The notes under the pieces are model-generated. The model searched no databases. It saw only the letters and a list, made by a program, of their open reading frames with translations, and was not told the DNA's origin. A program made the translations under genes and the position numbers. Of a stretch of DNA of 64,000 bases, positions 1 through 9,515 are shown piece by piece; positions within the stretch are counted from its first letter, which is position 1, and each line of letters begins with the position of its first letter. Source of the DNA: Echinicola salinicaeni (GTDB taxonomy: Bacteria > Bacteroidota > Bacteroidia > Cytophagales > Cyclobacteriaceae); NCBI RefSeq assembly GCF_014280965.1, contig NZ_JACODZ010000003.1, positions 62,001 through 126,000 of the forward strand, given 5' to 3'.

Positions 1-617
1 GGATCTGGTGGATTGACGTCCTGTAGCACAACTTGGTCTATTCGGATGCCATTTTCATATTCATCGCATAATTCTTGTAGCAATTGCTCGACGCTCGTGG
101 CGATTTCTTGTCTGCCCACCGTTAGTACCTCATTGACAGTTCTGTCGCCCACAATTTTTCTCATGGCTGCTTCAGACATGTCTCGAAGGGTTTTGTCCGC
201 ATTCCTGACTTTAAATAAATATTTATAGGAGTCGCTGATCCTATATTGTACTACCCATTCTACATCGGTTAGATTCAAGTCGCCGGTAAGCATGGTGGAT
301 TCATCTCGGTAGCCATCTTTTACATAGTTTGATCTTTGGCTGGGATTTGTGGTCCTGAAGCCGAATTCCTGTTTGAGTTGTCTTTGGACAGGGATCTTGA
401 AAATCTCCTCAATGCCTAATGGCAAAATGAAGTTAAGCCCAGGTTGGACGGTGCGATTGTATTTGCCCATTTGAAGTACAACACCTTCCTCTTCAGGGCC
501 GACTGTGTGAATAGAGCTGAATGCCGCATAAAGCAGGATCAGTCCAAGGATAATTTTCCTTAGGTATTTTTTGATCCAATCAGGGTTGACATTGATCTCA
601 AAATTTTTGTTTGCCAT
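1..617 (-). CDS. hflK: HflK-like SPFH/band-7 membrane protein, C-terminus cut by window edge
   Basis: About 205 N-terminal residues can be read from an ATG at 617; the rest lies beyond base 1. After a short basic start there is one hydrophobic segment (about residues 19-37), then an SPFH/band-7 domain with GPEEEGVVLQMGKY, VQPGLNFILP and RDMSEAAMRKIVGDRTVNEV, which are typical of HflK. In the family, HflK and HflC form a large periplasm-facing membrane assembly that holds and restrains the FtsH protease; hflC would be expected next, outside the window. The gene follows the oxidase subunit III gene on the same strand with a 76-base gap, so the two may be co-transcribed. The family call is firm; HflK rather than another SPFH protein is likely from the pattern of the first 100 residues. 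Confidence 0.85.
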   Translation of the reverse strand, partial: MANKNFEINVNPDWIKKYLRKIILGLILLYAAFSSIHTVGPEEEGVVLQMGKYNRTVQPGLNFILPLGIEEIFKIPVQRQLKQEFGFRTTNPSQRSNYVKDGYRDESTMLTGDLNLTDVEWVVQYRISDSYKYLFKVRNADKTLRDMSEAAMRKIVGDRTVNEVLTVGRQEIATSVEQLLQELCDEYENGIRIDQVVLQDVNPPD

Positions 618-693
618 AGAGGTAAAATTTGGTTTGTTGAAAGTTGAAATTCCAAAAAAATATTGGAATAAGCATAGAAAATGGTGAAAAATG

Positions 694-1305
694 CTAAAAT
701 GCCAAGGTGAATATCAGGAAAAGGCAGAGCCAAATTATATCCACATAATGCCAATAAGTGATGAATAACCTGAATTTCATTTCTGCATAAGGGTTGGTAC
801 TAAATACCAAATCTTTTACGGGGTCAAGACTGGTTTGGTGCACTTCCCAAACTAGGAACAGGGAAAAAATCAATAAGCCTATTAAATGAAAAATGTGAAT
901 TCCTGTAAGTAAATAGAGGTAACTTCCGCTTGGGATACCACTGAAATCTATTCCTTGTGACTTTAGTTCTTCCCAGCCCCAAAGTTGAAGACTGGTAAAT
1001 GTCATCCCCAAAAGGAAAATAAGCCATAATAATCTCTCCAGTTGTTTTGGTTGATCTTGCTTGTAGAACTTGACCAATTTGTGGGTGATGAAACTACTGA
1101 ATACAAGGACCAAAGTACTTAACCAAAAAGGTGTGGGGAGTTGGTAGGCCTTTAAGGGACTTGATTCATAAAAAGAACTCAAAAATGCAAAGGACAAGAA
1201 AATAAAGATGATTCCACTGCCTAGCATTCCTAGGTAAACCAAGGTTTGGTAGGGGTGGAGTCCTTCTACTTTTTTTATCCAGTTATCTTTAGTTTTTGTA
1301 TTCAT
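694..1305 (-). CDS. Haem-copper (cytochrome c/quinol) oxidase subunit III
   Basis: A 203-residue integral membrane protein with about five hydrophobic helices. The signatures EGLHPYQTLVYLGMLGSG near the start, LLTGIHIFHLIGLLIF in the middle and ITYWHYVDIIWLCLFLIF at the C-terminus are typical of oxidase subunit III, including the WHYVDIIW end motif. Subunit III is a non-catalytic part of the terminal respiratory oxidase in the inner membrane. At about 200 residues it matches the short five-helix form rather than the seven-helix mitochondrial form. No subunit I or II gene is nearby, so this is a stand-alone copy; it cannot be assigned to a particular oxidase (caa3, bo-type or other) from this window. 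Confidence 0.88.
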   Translation of the reverse strand: MNTKTKDNWIKKVEGLHPYQTLVYLGMLGSGIIFIFLSFAFLSSFYESSPLKAYQLPTPFWLSTLVLVFSSFITHKLVKFYKQDQPKQLERLLWLIFLLGMTFTSLQLWGWEELKSQGIDFSGIPSGSYLYLLTGIHIFHLIGLLIFSLFLVWEVHQTSLDPVKDLVFSTNPYAEMKFRLFITYWHYVDIIWLCLFLIFTLAF

Positions 1306-1526
1306 GTACCGGTTTCAGTAAGACGAAATTTAAATTGCCCTTTGTGATTATAACCTTAAGAACTTGCAATTGGTTGCAGCAAACCATGGCTTTGTATTAT
1401 TGCGGGCAATTGTCTTTTAAGCTACAATTACTAAATGTTCACATACCAAGAGAAAAGCCATCTTTTTCCTAACTTGCAGGTCTGTAAATTGAAAATTGGA
1501 ATACCACCTTATAAGACAAATTCATT

Positions 1527-4500
1527 TTGGATAAAAAAGCATTTCTTTCCCTATACGAGCAGGATTCTTATATCAGGACTATAAGCAGCAATATATTCGG
1601 TGTGCAGGGTAAAAACTTTCATTTGAAGGGACTTACTGGAAGTATGGATATGGTGTTCTTGGCGGCTATGGCAGGAATCGGAGATCATTTCCATTTAATT
1701 GTGGCGCATGATAAGGAGGAGGCAGCCTATCTTGCAGATGATCTGAAGATGTTGGTGGATGGGATAAAGCCATTATTGTTTCCATCATCCTATAAGCGTC
1801 CTTACCAATATGATGAGGTAGAAAATGCCAATGTGCTTTTAAGAGCAGAAATCCTCAATAAAGTACTGGCCAAAGAAAATGAGCAGGAAATAGTGGTTAC
1901 TTATCCTGAGGCGCTTTATGAAAAGGTGATCAATAAGAAATCCCTGAAGGACAATACATTTTCTGCAAAGGTGGGCGAGAAAGTGGATACGGAATTTATT
2001 GCAGAATTGCTGGCTACTTATGATTTCGAGAAAACAGATTTCGTTTACGAGCCGGGTCAGTTTGCTATTCGTGGTGGTATAATTGATGTTTTCTCCTATG
2101 CAAATGAGGAACCATACAGAATTGAACTGTTTGGAAAAGAAATAGAGAGTATCAGGACCTTTGATGCAGAGAGCCAGCTTTCTGTGGAGAACTTGGAGCA
2201 GATCAGCATTATTCCCAATGTACAGACCAGACTGATGCAAGAAGTGAGGCAGTCGTTTTTGGAATTTATGCCTGAAGGAACCCAAGTTTGGATCAAGGAT
2301 GTAGCAATGACCATGGACGTGCTGGATCAGGCATTTGATAAAGCCAGTCAAAAATTTGATCAGATTGTAGGGCAGACGGGAAGTGAAAAGCTGATGTTAA
2401 AACCTGAGGCTTTGTTTGATGATGGTGCAGCGTTTATGAAATCCATAGCTGGGTTTAATAAATTGGAATTTGGTAACCAGTTTCATCTTCCAGAAGCTCA
2501 GGTGTTTGAATTTGATATTAAGCCTCAGCCATCTTTCAATAAGAATTTTGATATGTTGGTGGAGAATTTGGTGGATAATGAACGGCAAGGCCTGGTGAAT
2601 ATCATTTGTTCAGAAAGTGAAAAGCAAGTTGAAAGATTACAAAATATTTTTCAGGAGCTAGATCCTACCCTTAAGGTGCAATCATTGCCGATAAGCCTGA
2701 GGGAGGGGTTTTTAGATCATTCTGTCAGGTTGGCCTGCTATACTGACCACCAGATTTTTGAGCGTTTTCATCGATATAAAAGCAATCAAAAGGCCAGTAA
2801 AACGAAGGCCCTTACACTGAAGGAACTCAAGACCTTACAGCCTGGTGATTATGTGGTGCATGTGGATTATGGAATTGGGCGCTTTGCAGGTCTAGAGAAG
2901 GTGGAGATCAATGATAATTTGCAAGAGGCAGTGCGATTGGTCTTTAGAGATGATGATTTGCTATATGTGAATATCCATTCTTTGCACAAAATATCTAAAT
3001 ATTCAGGGCAGGAAGGTACTATGCCAAGTATGTCCAAACTGGGATCACCGGAGTGGGAGAACAAAAAGAAGAAGGTCAAACGCAAGGTAAGGGATATCGC
3101 GAAGGATTTGATAGCACTTTATGCCAAGCGCAGAAATGCCCCCGGGTACAAATTTTCGCCTGACAGTGTATTACAGGTTGAGTTGGAAAGTTCATTTATC
3201 TATGAGGATACCCCCGATCAAGCCAGTGCCACAGGTGATGTCAAGGATGACATGGAAAAATCTTATCCAATGGACAGGTTGGTGTGCGGCGATGTTGGTT
3301 TTGGAAAAACAGAAGTGGCCATTCGTGCAGCTTTCAAGGCCATTAATGACCGTAAGCAAGTGGCGGTCTTGGTTCCTACTACTATTTTGGCCATGCAACA
3401 TTATCAAACCTTTAAAGAAAGGCTGAAAGATTTCCCTGTAAAGGTAGATTATATTAATCGATTCAGGACGGCCAAGCAGGTAAGAGAGATTGCTGAGCAG
3501 GTTTCAAGTGGAGAGATTGATGTTTTGGTAGGGACCCACAGGATTGTCAATAAAGATATGAAATTTAAAGACTTGGGTCTATTGATTATAGATGAGGAGC
3601 AGAAGTTTGGTGTGAAGGTAAAAGATCAGCTTAAGGAATTAAGGGTAAATGTGGATGTACTAACGCTTACTGCCACGCCGATTCCAAGGACGCTGCATTT
3701 TTCCTTGATGGGGGCAAGGGACCTTTCTGTGATCGCTACTCCACCGCCTAACAGGCAGCCTGTGACCACTGAGATCCATGCATTCAAAGAAGAAGTGATT
3801 AGAGATGCCGTTTCCCAAGAGCTTCAACGGGGCGGTCAAGTGTTTTTTGTGCACAATAGAGTAGGTGAAATTGATTCGATTGCCAATCTCATCATGCGAT
3901 TGGTTCCAGATGCCAAGGTGGTAGGAGCCCATGGGCAAATGGATGGAAAGCAATTGGAAAAGGTAATGGTAAGCTTTATCGAAGGTGAATACGATGTATT
4001 GGTTTCCACCAATATCATCGAGTCAGGCTTAGATATTCCAAATGCCAATACCATTATAATTAATAGGGCGCATATGTTTGGTTTGAGTGACCTTCATCAA
4101 ATGCGTGGCAGGGTCGGAAGAAGTAATAAAAAAGCCTATTGTTACCTATTAACTACTCCAATGTCTGGACTGACTCCAGAAGCGAGGAAAAGATTGCAGA
4201 CGTTGGAAGAGTTTTCTGACTTGGGAGATGGTTTTAAAGTGGCCATGCGCGATTTGGATATACGTGGAGCAGGGAATCTTCTAGGTGCGGAGCAAAGTGG
4301 TTTTATTACAGATCTAGGCTTTGAAATGTATCATAAAATCTTGGATGAAGCAGTCCAGGAGTTGAAGGAAAATGAGTTTGCAGCTTTATTTGAAGTGGAT
4401 CTCAAGGAGAAGGTAGAAGTTTTGGTGCAGGATTGTGTGATCGAGACGGATATGGAACTTTTGATTCCAGAAGATTATGTTACAAATATTTCCGAACGAT

Positions 4501-4877
4501 TGAGTTTATACTCGAAGTTGGATAATATTAAAACAGAAGAGGAATTAGAAAAATTTGCTACATCCATAAAAGATCGATTTGGTCCGGTCCCAGAGGTGGT
4601 GGGTGCTTTATTTGAGACTGTGCGCTTAAGATGGTTGGCTGAAAAACTGGGATTTGAAAAGCTAGTGCTTAAAAATGGCTTAATGAAATGTTATTTTGTT
4701 CCATCATCTAGGGAAATTTATTTTAAATCTGAGGTGTTTGGAAATATAATTCGGTTTATTCAGTCGAAGGGAAGGTATTGTAAAATAAAGGAGCATAAAA
4801 ATCGTTTAATTCTTACGATCAGTGGCGTGCAATCTGTAAATACAGCGAAGCAGTGGCTGACAGATATGAGGCATTAA
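1527..4877 (+). CDS. mfd: Transcription-repair coupling factor Mfd
   Basis: A 1116-residue protein with the full Mfd layout: N-terminal UvrB-like region (about 1-350), RNA-polymerase interaction domain (LQPGDYVVHVDYGIGRFAGL, about 440-500), superfamily 2 translocase with Walker A GDVGFGKTE near residue 588 and DEEQ box at 689-692, TATPIPRTLH, the helicase motif VI QMRGRVGRSNKKAYCYLL, and a C-terminal regulatory TRCF domain. Mfd pushes stalled RNA polymerase off damaged DNA and recruits UvrA. The length fits the family (E. coli about 1148). The start is a TTG, which gives the expected N-terminus; the first in-frame ATG would remove about 40 conserved residues. It stands alone, divergent from the oxidase gene. 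Confidence 0.97.
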   Translation: MDKKAFLSLYEQDSYIRTISSNIFGVQGKNFHLKGLTGSMDMVFLAAMAGIGDHFHLIVAHDKEEAAYLADDLKMLVDGIKPLLFPSSYKRPYQYDEVENANVLLRAEILNKVLAKENEQEIVVTYPEALYEKVINKKSLKDNTFSAKVGEKVDTEFIAELLATYDFEKTDFVYEPGQFAIRGGIIDVFSYANEEPYRIELFGKEIESIRTFDAESQLSVENLEQISIIPNVQTRLMQEVRQSFLEFMPEGTQVWIKDVAMTMDVLDQAFDKASQKFDQIVGQTGSEKLMLKPEALFDDGAAFMKSIAGFNKLEFGNQFHLPEAQVFEFDIKPQPSFNKNFDMLVENLVDNERQGLVNIICSESEKQVERLQNIFQELDPTLKVQSLPISLREGFLDHSVRLACYTDHQIFERFHRYKSNQKASKTKALTLKELKTLQPGDYVVHVDYGIGRFAGLEKVEINDNLQEAVRLVFRDDDLLYVNIHSLHKISKYSGQEGTMPSMSKLGSPEWENKKKKVKRKVRDIAKDLIALYAKRRNAPGYKFSPDSVLQVELESSFIYEDTPDQASATGDVKDDMEKSYPMDRLVCGDVGFGKTEVAIRAAFKAINDRKQVAVLVPTTILAMQHYQTFKERLKDFPVKVDYINRFRTAKQVREIAEQVSSGEIDVLVGTHRIVNKDMKFKDLGLLIIDEEQKFGVKVKDQLKELRVNVDVLTLTATPIPRTLHFSLMGARDLSVIATPPPNRQPVTTEIHAFKEEVIRDAVSQELQRGGQVFFVHNRVGEIDSIANLIMRLVPDAKVVGAHGQMDGKQLEKVMVSFIEGEYDVLVSTNIIESGLDIPNANTIIINRAHMFGLSDLHQMRGRVGRSNKKAYCYLLTTPMSGLTPEARKRLQTLEEFSDLGDGFKVAMRDLDIRGAGNLLGAEQSGFITDLGFEMYHKILDEAVQELKENEFAALFEVDLKEKVEVLVQDCVIETDMELLIPEDYVTNISERLSLYSKLDNIKTEEELEKFATSIKDRFGPVPEVVGALFETVRLRWLAEKLGFEKLVLKNGLMKCYFVPSSREIYFKSEVFGNIIRFIQSKGRYCKIKEHKNRLILTISGVQSVNTAKQWLTDMRH

Positions 4878-5048
4878 ATTTTGCTTTTGTTATATCTAAT
4901 ACTTTATTTGTTGTGCTTTTTGCTATGTTCTTTTATATTTAAGATAAATAGGGAAAATGCGTATGGGATCATTTAAAAGTATTGTGAATACTCATTGAAT
5001 GATTATATATTAGTACTTAGTTTAGGTTTGGAAAAAACAACCGATCAA

Positions 5049-6278
5049 ATGGGGATTGAAAATAAAAATTTGAAATTAGTCTTTGCAGCATTTTTTATGT
5101 TGTCAATGACACTTTTGGCTTCTTGTGCTAAAAACAATGGTCCAACTTATGGTAGAAGGACCGCTGGAAATCCAGGTAAGGTCAGTGCCTCAACTGGTGC
5201 TGAATTAAATTTTGACCTGGAAGACACTACACAATTTACTGTTGTAAGGCTCAAAGATCCTGTAGTAGGACCCAAACTGAAATATATTCAAGGTGGTCGT
5301 GCAGTCTTGGGTACGCAAGAGCAGGATGTAATGGCATTCAGGGACAATGTAGAACGAACAGTCACTGTAGCGTCTTTCTATATGGATGAAACTGAAGTGA
5401 CCAATGTGGATTATAAGGAGTTTCTTTTCAATATGAGAAGCCGTGTAAGCGCAGATTCATTGAATAAGTTAGAGCCTAGAGAAGATGTTTGGTCTGAGGC
5501 TTTATCTTATAATGATGTTTATTCTACTTATTATTTCCGTCACCCTGGATTTAACTTTTACCCAGTAGCAGGTGTCACTTGGGCTCAGGCAAATGCTTAT
5601 TCTCAATGGAGAACAGTATATGTGAATGAGCTTTACAGAAAAGAAAATGAGTTGGATAGTACCATGAGCAAAAACATGCTTATTGAGCGTGGAGTGGTAT
5701 TACCGAGTTATCGACTTCCAAATGAGGCTGAATGGGAATATGCTGCAAAAGCGATGATCGGAACGCAGTATTTGGATGAGAACCAAGAAAACGGTAGGAT
5801 TTATCCTTGGGATGGTAGAGGGGTAAGAAACCCTTATGACGTTAAAAGGAAATCTCGTCAAGGTGATCTATTGGCCAACTTTAAGCGTGGTCGTGGTGAT
5901 TATGCCGGTATTGCTGGTGGCATTACCAATGATGGAGAAATTATTCCTGCCAACGTTTATGAGTTTCCTCCGAATGACTTTGGCTTGTATAATATGTCTG
6001 GTAATATGAACGAATGGGTTCAGGATGTTTACAGACCATTGTCTTATGAAGATTTTGAAGATTTGAACCCTTTAAGAAAAGATGGTACCCTGGATGATGC
6101 AGATTTATATGGTACTTCTTTGATTGATGATAATTACAGGGTATACAAAGGTGGTTCTTGGAAGGATGTGGCCTATTGGTTATCTCCAGGTACAAGGAGG
6201 TTTATGCACCAAGATTCAGCTACCAATAGCATTGGTTTTAGATGTGCTATGATTTCTGTAGGTGCTGATGACCGTTAA
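5049..6278 (+). CDS. gldJ: GldJ-like gliding motility / type IX secretion lipoprotein (SUMF1-type fold)
   Basis: The ATG at 5049 gives a 409-residue lipoprotein precursor with a hydrophobic signal and the lipobox LLASC near residue 26; a TTG at 4995 would only add 18 residues before the signal. The rest is a formylglycine-generating-enzyme (SUMF1/EgtB) type domain: MDETEVTNVDYKEF, RLPNEAEWEYAAKA, NFKRGRGDYAG, NDFGLYNMSGNMNEWVQDVY and YKGGSWKDVAYW. The order and wording fit GldJ, an outer-membrane-attached lipoprotein needed in Flavobacterium for gliding and stable GldK; GldK is the closest alternative. It is shorter than Flavobacterium GldJ (about 560). The neighbours usually seen in Flavobacterium (porU, porV) are absent here. 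It is followed by a type IX cargo gene, but a strong terminator separates the two. Confidence 0.78.
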   Translation: MGIENKNLKLVFAAFFMLSMTLLASCAKNNGPTYGRRTAGNPGKVSASTGAELNFDLEDTTQFTVVRLKDPVVGPKLKYIQGGRAVLGTQEQDVMAFRDNVERTVTVASFYMDETEVTNVDYKEFLFNMRSRVSADSLNKLEPREDVWSEALSYNDVYSTYYFRHPGFNFYPVAGVTWAQANAYSQWRTVYVNELYRKENELDSTMSKNMLIERGVVLPSYRLPNEAEWEYAAKAMIGTQYLDENQENGRIYPWDGRGVRNPYDVKRKSRQGDLLANFKRGRGDYAGIAGGITNDGEIIPANVYEFPPNDFGLYNMSGNMNEWVQDVYRPLSYEDFEDLNPLRKDGTLDDADLYGTSLIDDNYRVYKGGSWKDVAYWLSPGTRRFMHQDSATNSIGFRCAMISVGADDR

Positions 6279-6597
6279 TGGATGAAATAATTAGAATAGA
6301 TATAGAGAGGCTGGTGATACACCAGCCTTTTTTTATGCCATGAAGTTTATTCAATAGTCCATTTTTTTCTACTATCAAGAAAATAGATTGGGAGGGCAAA
6401 TAATTATTAAGTTTGAGGGGATGAAGTAAATAATAAATGATTGGTGTAATAGCTACTTGTTGAAGGTGAATAATTTAGGGTGGGCGGAATGCTGGTATCT
6501 GTTGTATTTTTTTGTAAATTACTAGTAATGAAGCGTTGATATATCGCTTTTGGGGATATACTTTTACAACATCAATTATAAATACAGCCATTATTAC
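6279..6597. other. Intergenic spacer gldJ to Ycf48-type gene
   Basis: 319 bases. The first part holds the gldJ terminator. From 6335 to 6597 the DNA is AT-rich with no open reading frame of note and no RNA gene that I recognise; it should carry the promoter of the following gene, but I see no clear TTTG/TAnnTTTG pair. Confidence 0.5.
6309..6334 (+). terminator. Rho-independent terminator of gldJ
   Basis: A perfect 8-base stem GGCTGGTG/CACCAGCC with a 3-base loop (ATA), followed at once by seven T residues. It lies 31 bases after the gldJ stop codon. Confidence 0.92.
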
Positions 6598-9399
6598 ATG
6601 AAAAAATATATACTTTTATTTTTGATCACCCAACTTTTTGTGCTTCAGGTCTTTTCTCAAAGCTGGCGGAGGATGGCCGGATGGGGAAATGAGCTTACTG
6701 GAATTCATTGGGTAAATGACGATGTGGGCTATATATCTGGGGATGAAATTATTTTAAAGACCATAGATGGAGGGCTGAGCTGGATAGAGCAAGAAAGTCC
6801 TGTTGATGGTAAGATGCTGGCATTAGACTTCTTTGATAATGATATGGGCTTGATCGTCGGTGAAGGCGGTTTGGTTTTTAGGACCATTAATGGCGGTGAG
6901 CAGTGGGATTTAATCGATATTGGACATAGTGGCGACCTAAATTCAGTTCAATATTTGACAGGAAATAAGGTTTATCTTTCAGGGGATTCTGGGGCCGTGT
7001 TTTTGTCGAACGACAGTGGTGTGAGTTGGAGTTTACAAAATATTGGCTTTACGTCAGATTTAAATGCGATGCATTTTTATAATCTGGATACAGGTTATTT
7101 GGCCACTTCAGACGCAAAAATTCTGCGTACTGTTGATAGTGGAAATAACTGGACACAAATCAATACGCCAGTTATTCATCCCCTTAATGATATCGTATTT
7201 GTGAATGATACCACGGGATATGCGGTGGGAGATGCAGGAACCATTTTGAAATCCATAGATGCAGGATTGAATTGGGATTTTATACAAAGTGGAACGGAAT
7301 TTAATTATAACAGGGTTGGTTTTCATGGCACCAATCCGAATGTAGGATTAGTGGTAGGAGAGAGTGGAGTGGTTTTATATACCAATAATGCCGGCCTTAC
7401 ATTTTCTCAACGAACAAGTAGAACTAATCAGAATATTTTAGGGCTCAGCTATAAGTTGGCCACAAATAGTGTTTATGCTGTGGCCAATTCAGGGGTGTTG
7501 ATATCCTCAGGTAATTCTGGAGCTTCATGGTCGCTAAGGATGTCTGGTAGGAATAATGATTTTACTGCCACCCAATTTGTCAGTGATAATCGCGGGTATA
7601 TTGTGGGGCAGGATGCACTGGTGCTCTTGACTACCAATGGGGGAAGTTCCTTTTCCGACAGATCGAGGCCTCTATCTGTACCTTTTAATGACTTAGAATT
7701 TGTCTCCGCTTCTTTCGGTTATGTGGTGGGGGATAATGGAACTATTCTAATCACTACCAATTCTGGTGGAGGCTGGACAGCCTTAAATCCCAACACAGAG
7801 AAAAATCTCTATGGCATACATTTTTTTGATGCCAATAATGGGTATATCGTTGGTGAAAATGGCTATATCGCCAAAACCGATAATCGCGGTGTCAATTGGA
7901 CCACTATCACGGAAGGTACATTGCCTTTCCACTTTCGGGATATTGATTTCTTTGATTCCGATGTAGGTTTGATTATAGGTGATCAAGGTAATGTCTATCG
8001 GACGGATGGAGCGGATAATTGGCAGAAAGTAAATATTGGAGCCACAGAGGATTTTTCGGCATTGAAAATATTGGATGAATTAACTGTTTTGGTCGTGGGC
8101 AAATCAGGTGCTTTATATAAATCTGAAGATAAAGGGGTGAGCTGGAAAAAGATTTCAATACCCTATTCCCAGGACTTTTCAGGCATTGACTTTTTGGATG
8201 AGTCAGTTGGCTTTATTGCTGGGGAAAAGGGGCTGATCATTCAAACAATGGATCAGGGAGCAACTTGGGAGCAAACCTTGACGAGCACCTATCAGGATTT
8301 TACAGCTATTAGTTTTGGAGATTTGAATACAGGATATGCTGTAGGAGAGAATGGGATTTTTTATCAATACAGTTGTCTGGTTCCTTTGGAACCGAGTGCT
8401 ATTTTTGGTGAAGAGGATATTTGCCTGAGTCAGCAAATCTATACCATTCAGGATGAAGTGGGAGCAGGAGTTACTTATGAGTGGCGAGTAGATGGAGGGA
8501 CCATTATGGAAGGGCAAGGAAGTAATAGAGTGGTGGTTCAGTGGGATAGTCCAGGTCGGAACGCAGTTTTGGTGAGAGGGCAAAATATTTGTGGTAATGG
8601 CCCTACTACTGGGTTGGAGGTTTTGGTTTCTGAGGAGCCAGTTCAAGTCTCACAGATCATTGGAGATGGTATTGCCTGTTTGGGAGTAACTCAGCCCTTT
8701 GAAGTAGATTCTGTTCCAGGAACTTCCTATATATGGGAGGTCAGTGGAGGTGTGATCCAAGAAGGTCAGGGTACAGCACATATTGCGGTCAAGTGGGAAG
8801 CTGAAGGGGATCAATTCATAAAAGTGTTTCCTAGAAATACTTGTGGTGAAGCTGCAGTGTTGGAAAAAGCCATTTCGGTAAGTAAAGCACCAGATAAGCC
8901 TGGCATTATAACCGGCCCACTAAAGGTAGGCTTGAAGGAGGAGTTGTATGAAGTTCCTTTTGTGGCGGGAGTGAATTATCAATGGAGTACTGATGGGGGA
9001 ACTATATTGGAAGGTCAGGGAACGAATCAGGTTTTGGTTTCTTGGGAAGTAGAAGGTGATTTTACCTTAAATGTTGTTCCTATGAATGCTTGTGAATCAG
9101 GTCCCTCACAAAGCCTGGACGTGAATGTTGATTTGATTACCTCCATTGAAAATGAAGTGGAAAACGGGCGTATAAATATCTATCCAAATCCATCTTCCGG
9201 AGATATCCACATTGGCCTGTCAGGCCTGTCTGGAGTGAGGGAAATTAGCATAATGGATCCAATGGGCAGAAATATACGGAAAATCACCCCTAGTCACGGT
9301 GTTTATGAATTTGATATACAAAATTTGCCAAAAGGAATGCTGGTAGTTGTGGTCAAAACCAGTCAGGGGAAATTTGTGGAAAAGCTGTGGATAAAATAG
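6598..9399 (+). CDS. Secreted Ycf48/BNR-type beta-propeller protein with PKD-like domains and type IX sorting tail
   Basis: The ATG at 6598 starts a clear signal peptide (933 residues in total; an upstream in-frame start would put 16 odd residues before it). Residues about 25-600 are a long series of Ycf48/BNR-like blades with the pattern GYxVGxxGTILKTxDxGxxW. Then come three similar domains of about 85 residues, each with a phrase like GGTILEGQGTNQVLVSWE (PKD-like), and a type A type IX sorting domain at the end (INIYPNPSSGDIHIGL, closing with GKFVEKLWIK). Such proteins are exported by the Sec and type IX systems and held on or released from the cell surface. The substrate or partner cannot be told. 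It is monocistronic, with terminators on both sides. Confidence 0.85.
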   Translation: MKKYILLFLITQLFVLQVFSQSWRRMAGWGNELTGIHWVNDDVGYISGDEIILKTIDGGLSWIEQESPVDGKMLALDFFDNDMGLIVGEGGLVFRTINGGEQWDLIDIGHSGDLNSVQYLTGNKVYLSGDSGAVFLSNDSGVSWSLQNIGFTSDLNAMHFYNLDTGYLATSDAKILRTVDSGNNWTQINTPVIHPLNDIVFVNDTTGYAVGDAGTILKSIDAGLNWDFIQSGTEFNYNRVGFHGTNPNVGLVVGESGVVLYTNNAGLTFSQRTSRTNQNILGLSYKLATNSVYAVANSGVLISSGNSGASWSLRMSGRNNDFTATQFVSDNRGYIVGQDALVLLTTNGGSSFSDRSRPLSVPFNDLEFVSASFGYVVGDNGTILITTNSGGGWTALNPNTEKNLYGIHFFDANNGYIVGENGYIAKTDNRGVNWTTITEGTLPFHFRDIDFFDSDVGLIIGDQGNVYRTDGADNWQKVNIGATEDFSALKILDELTVLVVGKSGALYKSEDKGVSWKKISIPYSQDFSGIDFLDESVGFIAGEKGLIIQTMDQGATWEQTLTSTYQDFTAISFGDLNTGYAVGENGIFYQYSCLVPLEPSAIFGEEDICLSQQIYTIQDEVGAGVTYEWRVDGGTIMEGQGSNRVVVQWDSPGRNAVLVRGQNICGNGPTTGLEVLVSEEPVQVSQIIGDGIACLGVTQPFEVDSVPGTSYIWEVSGGVIQEGQGTAHIAVKWEAEGDQFIKVFPRNTCGEAAVLEKAISVSKAPDKPGIITGPLKVGLKEELYEVPFVAGVNYQWSTDGGTILEGQGTNQVLVSWEVEGDFTLNVVPMNACESGPSQSLDVNVDLITSIENEVENGRINIYPNPSSGDIHIGLSGLSGVREISIMDPMGRNIRKITPSHGVYEFDIQNLPKGMLVVVVKTSQGKFVEKLWIK

Positions 9400-9457
9400 A
9401 TGATTTTTGTTCTTTTTCCTTTTAAGAGCGTACAAAACTAGACTGAAAAATAGCAAC

Positions 9458-9496
9458 AAAAAGGCCTCCCAGACTAGATGTCTGGGAGGCCTTTTT
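9458..9496. terminator. Bidirectional terminator between convergent genes
   Basis: Perfect 12-base stem GGCCTCCCAGAC/GTCTGGGAGGCC with a 5-base loop, flanked by five A residues on the left and five T residues on the right, so it works on both strands. It sits between the propeller gene and the convergent phosphatase gene. Confidence 0.93.
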
Positions 9497-9515
9497 CAAT
9501 TAAGGAAAGTTATTA

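Noticed and set aside
1839-2351. 170-codon minus-strand frame inside mfd
   Set aside because: Lies wholly within the conserved N-terminal part of mfd on the other strand and resembles no protein.
4995-5048. TTG start giving 18 more residues to the GldJ-like protein
   Set aside because: It would bury the lipoprotein signal; the ATG at 5049 gives a standard lipoprotein leader.
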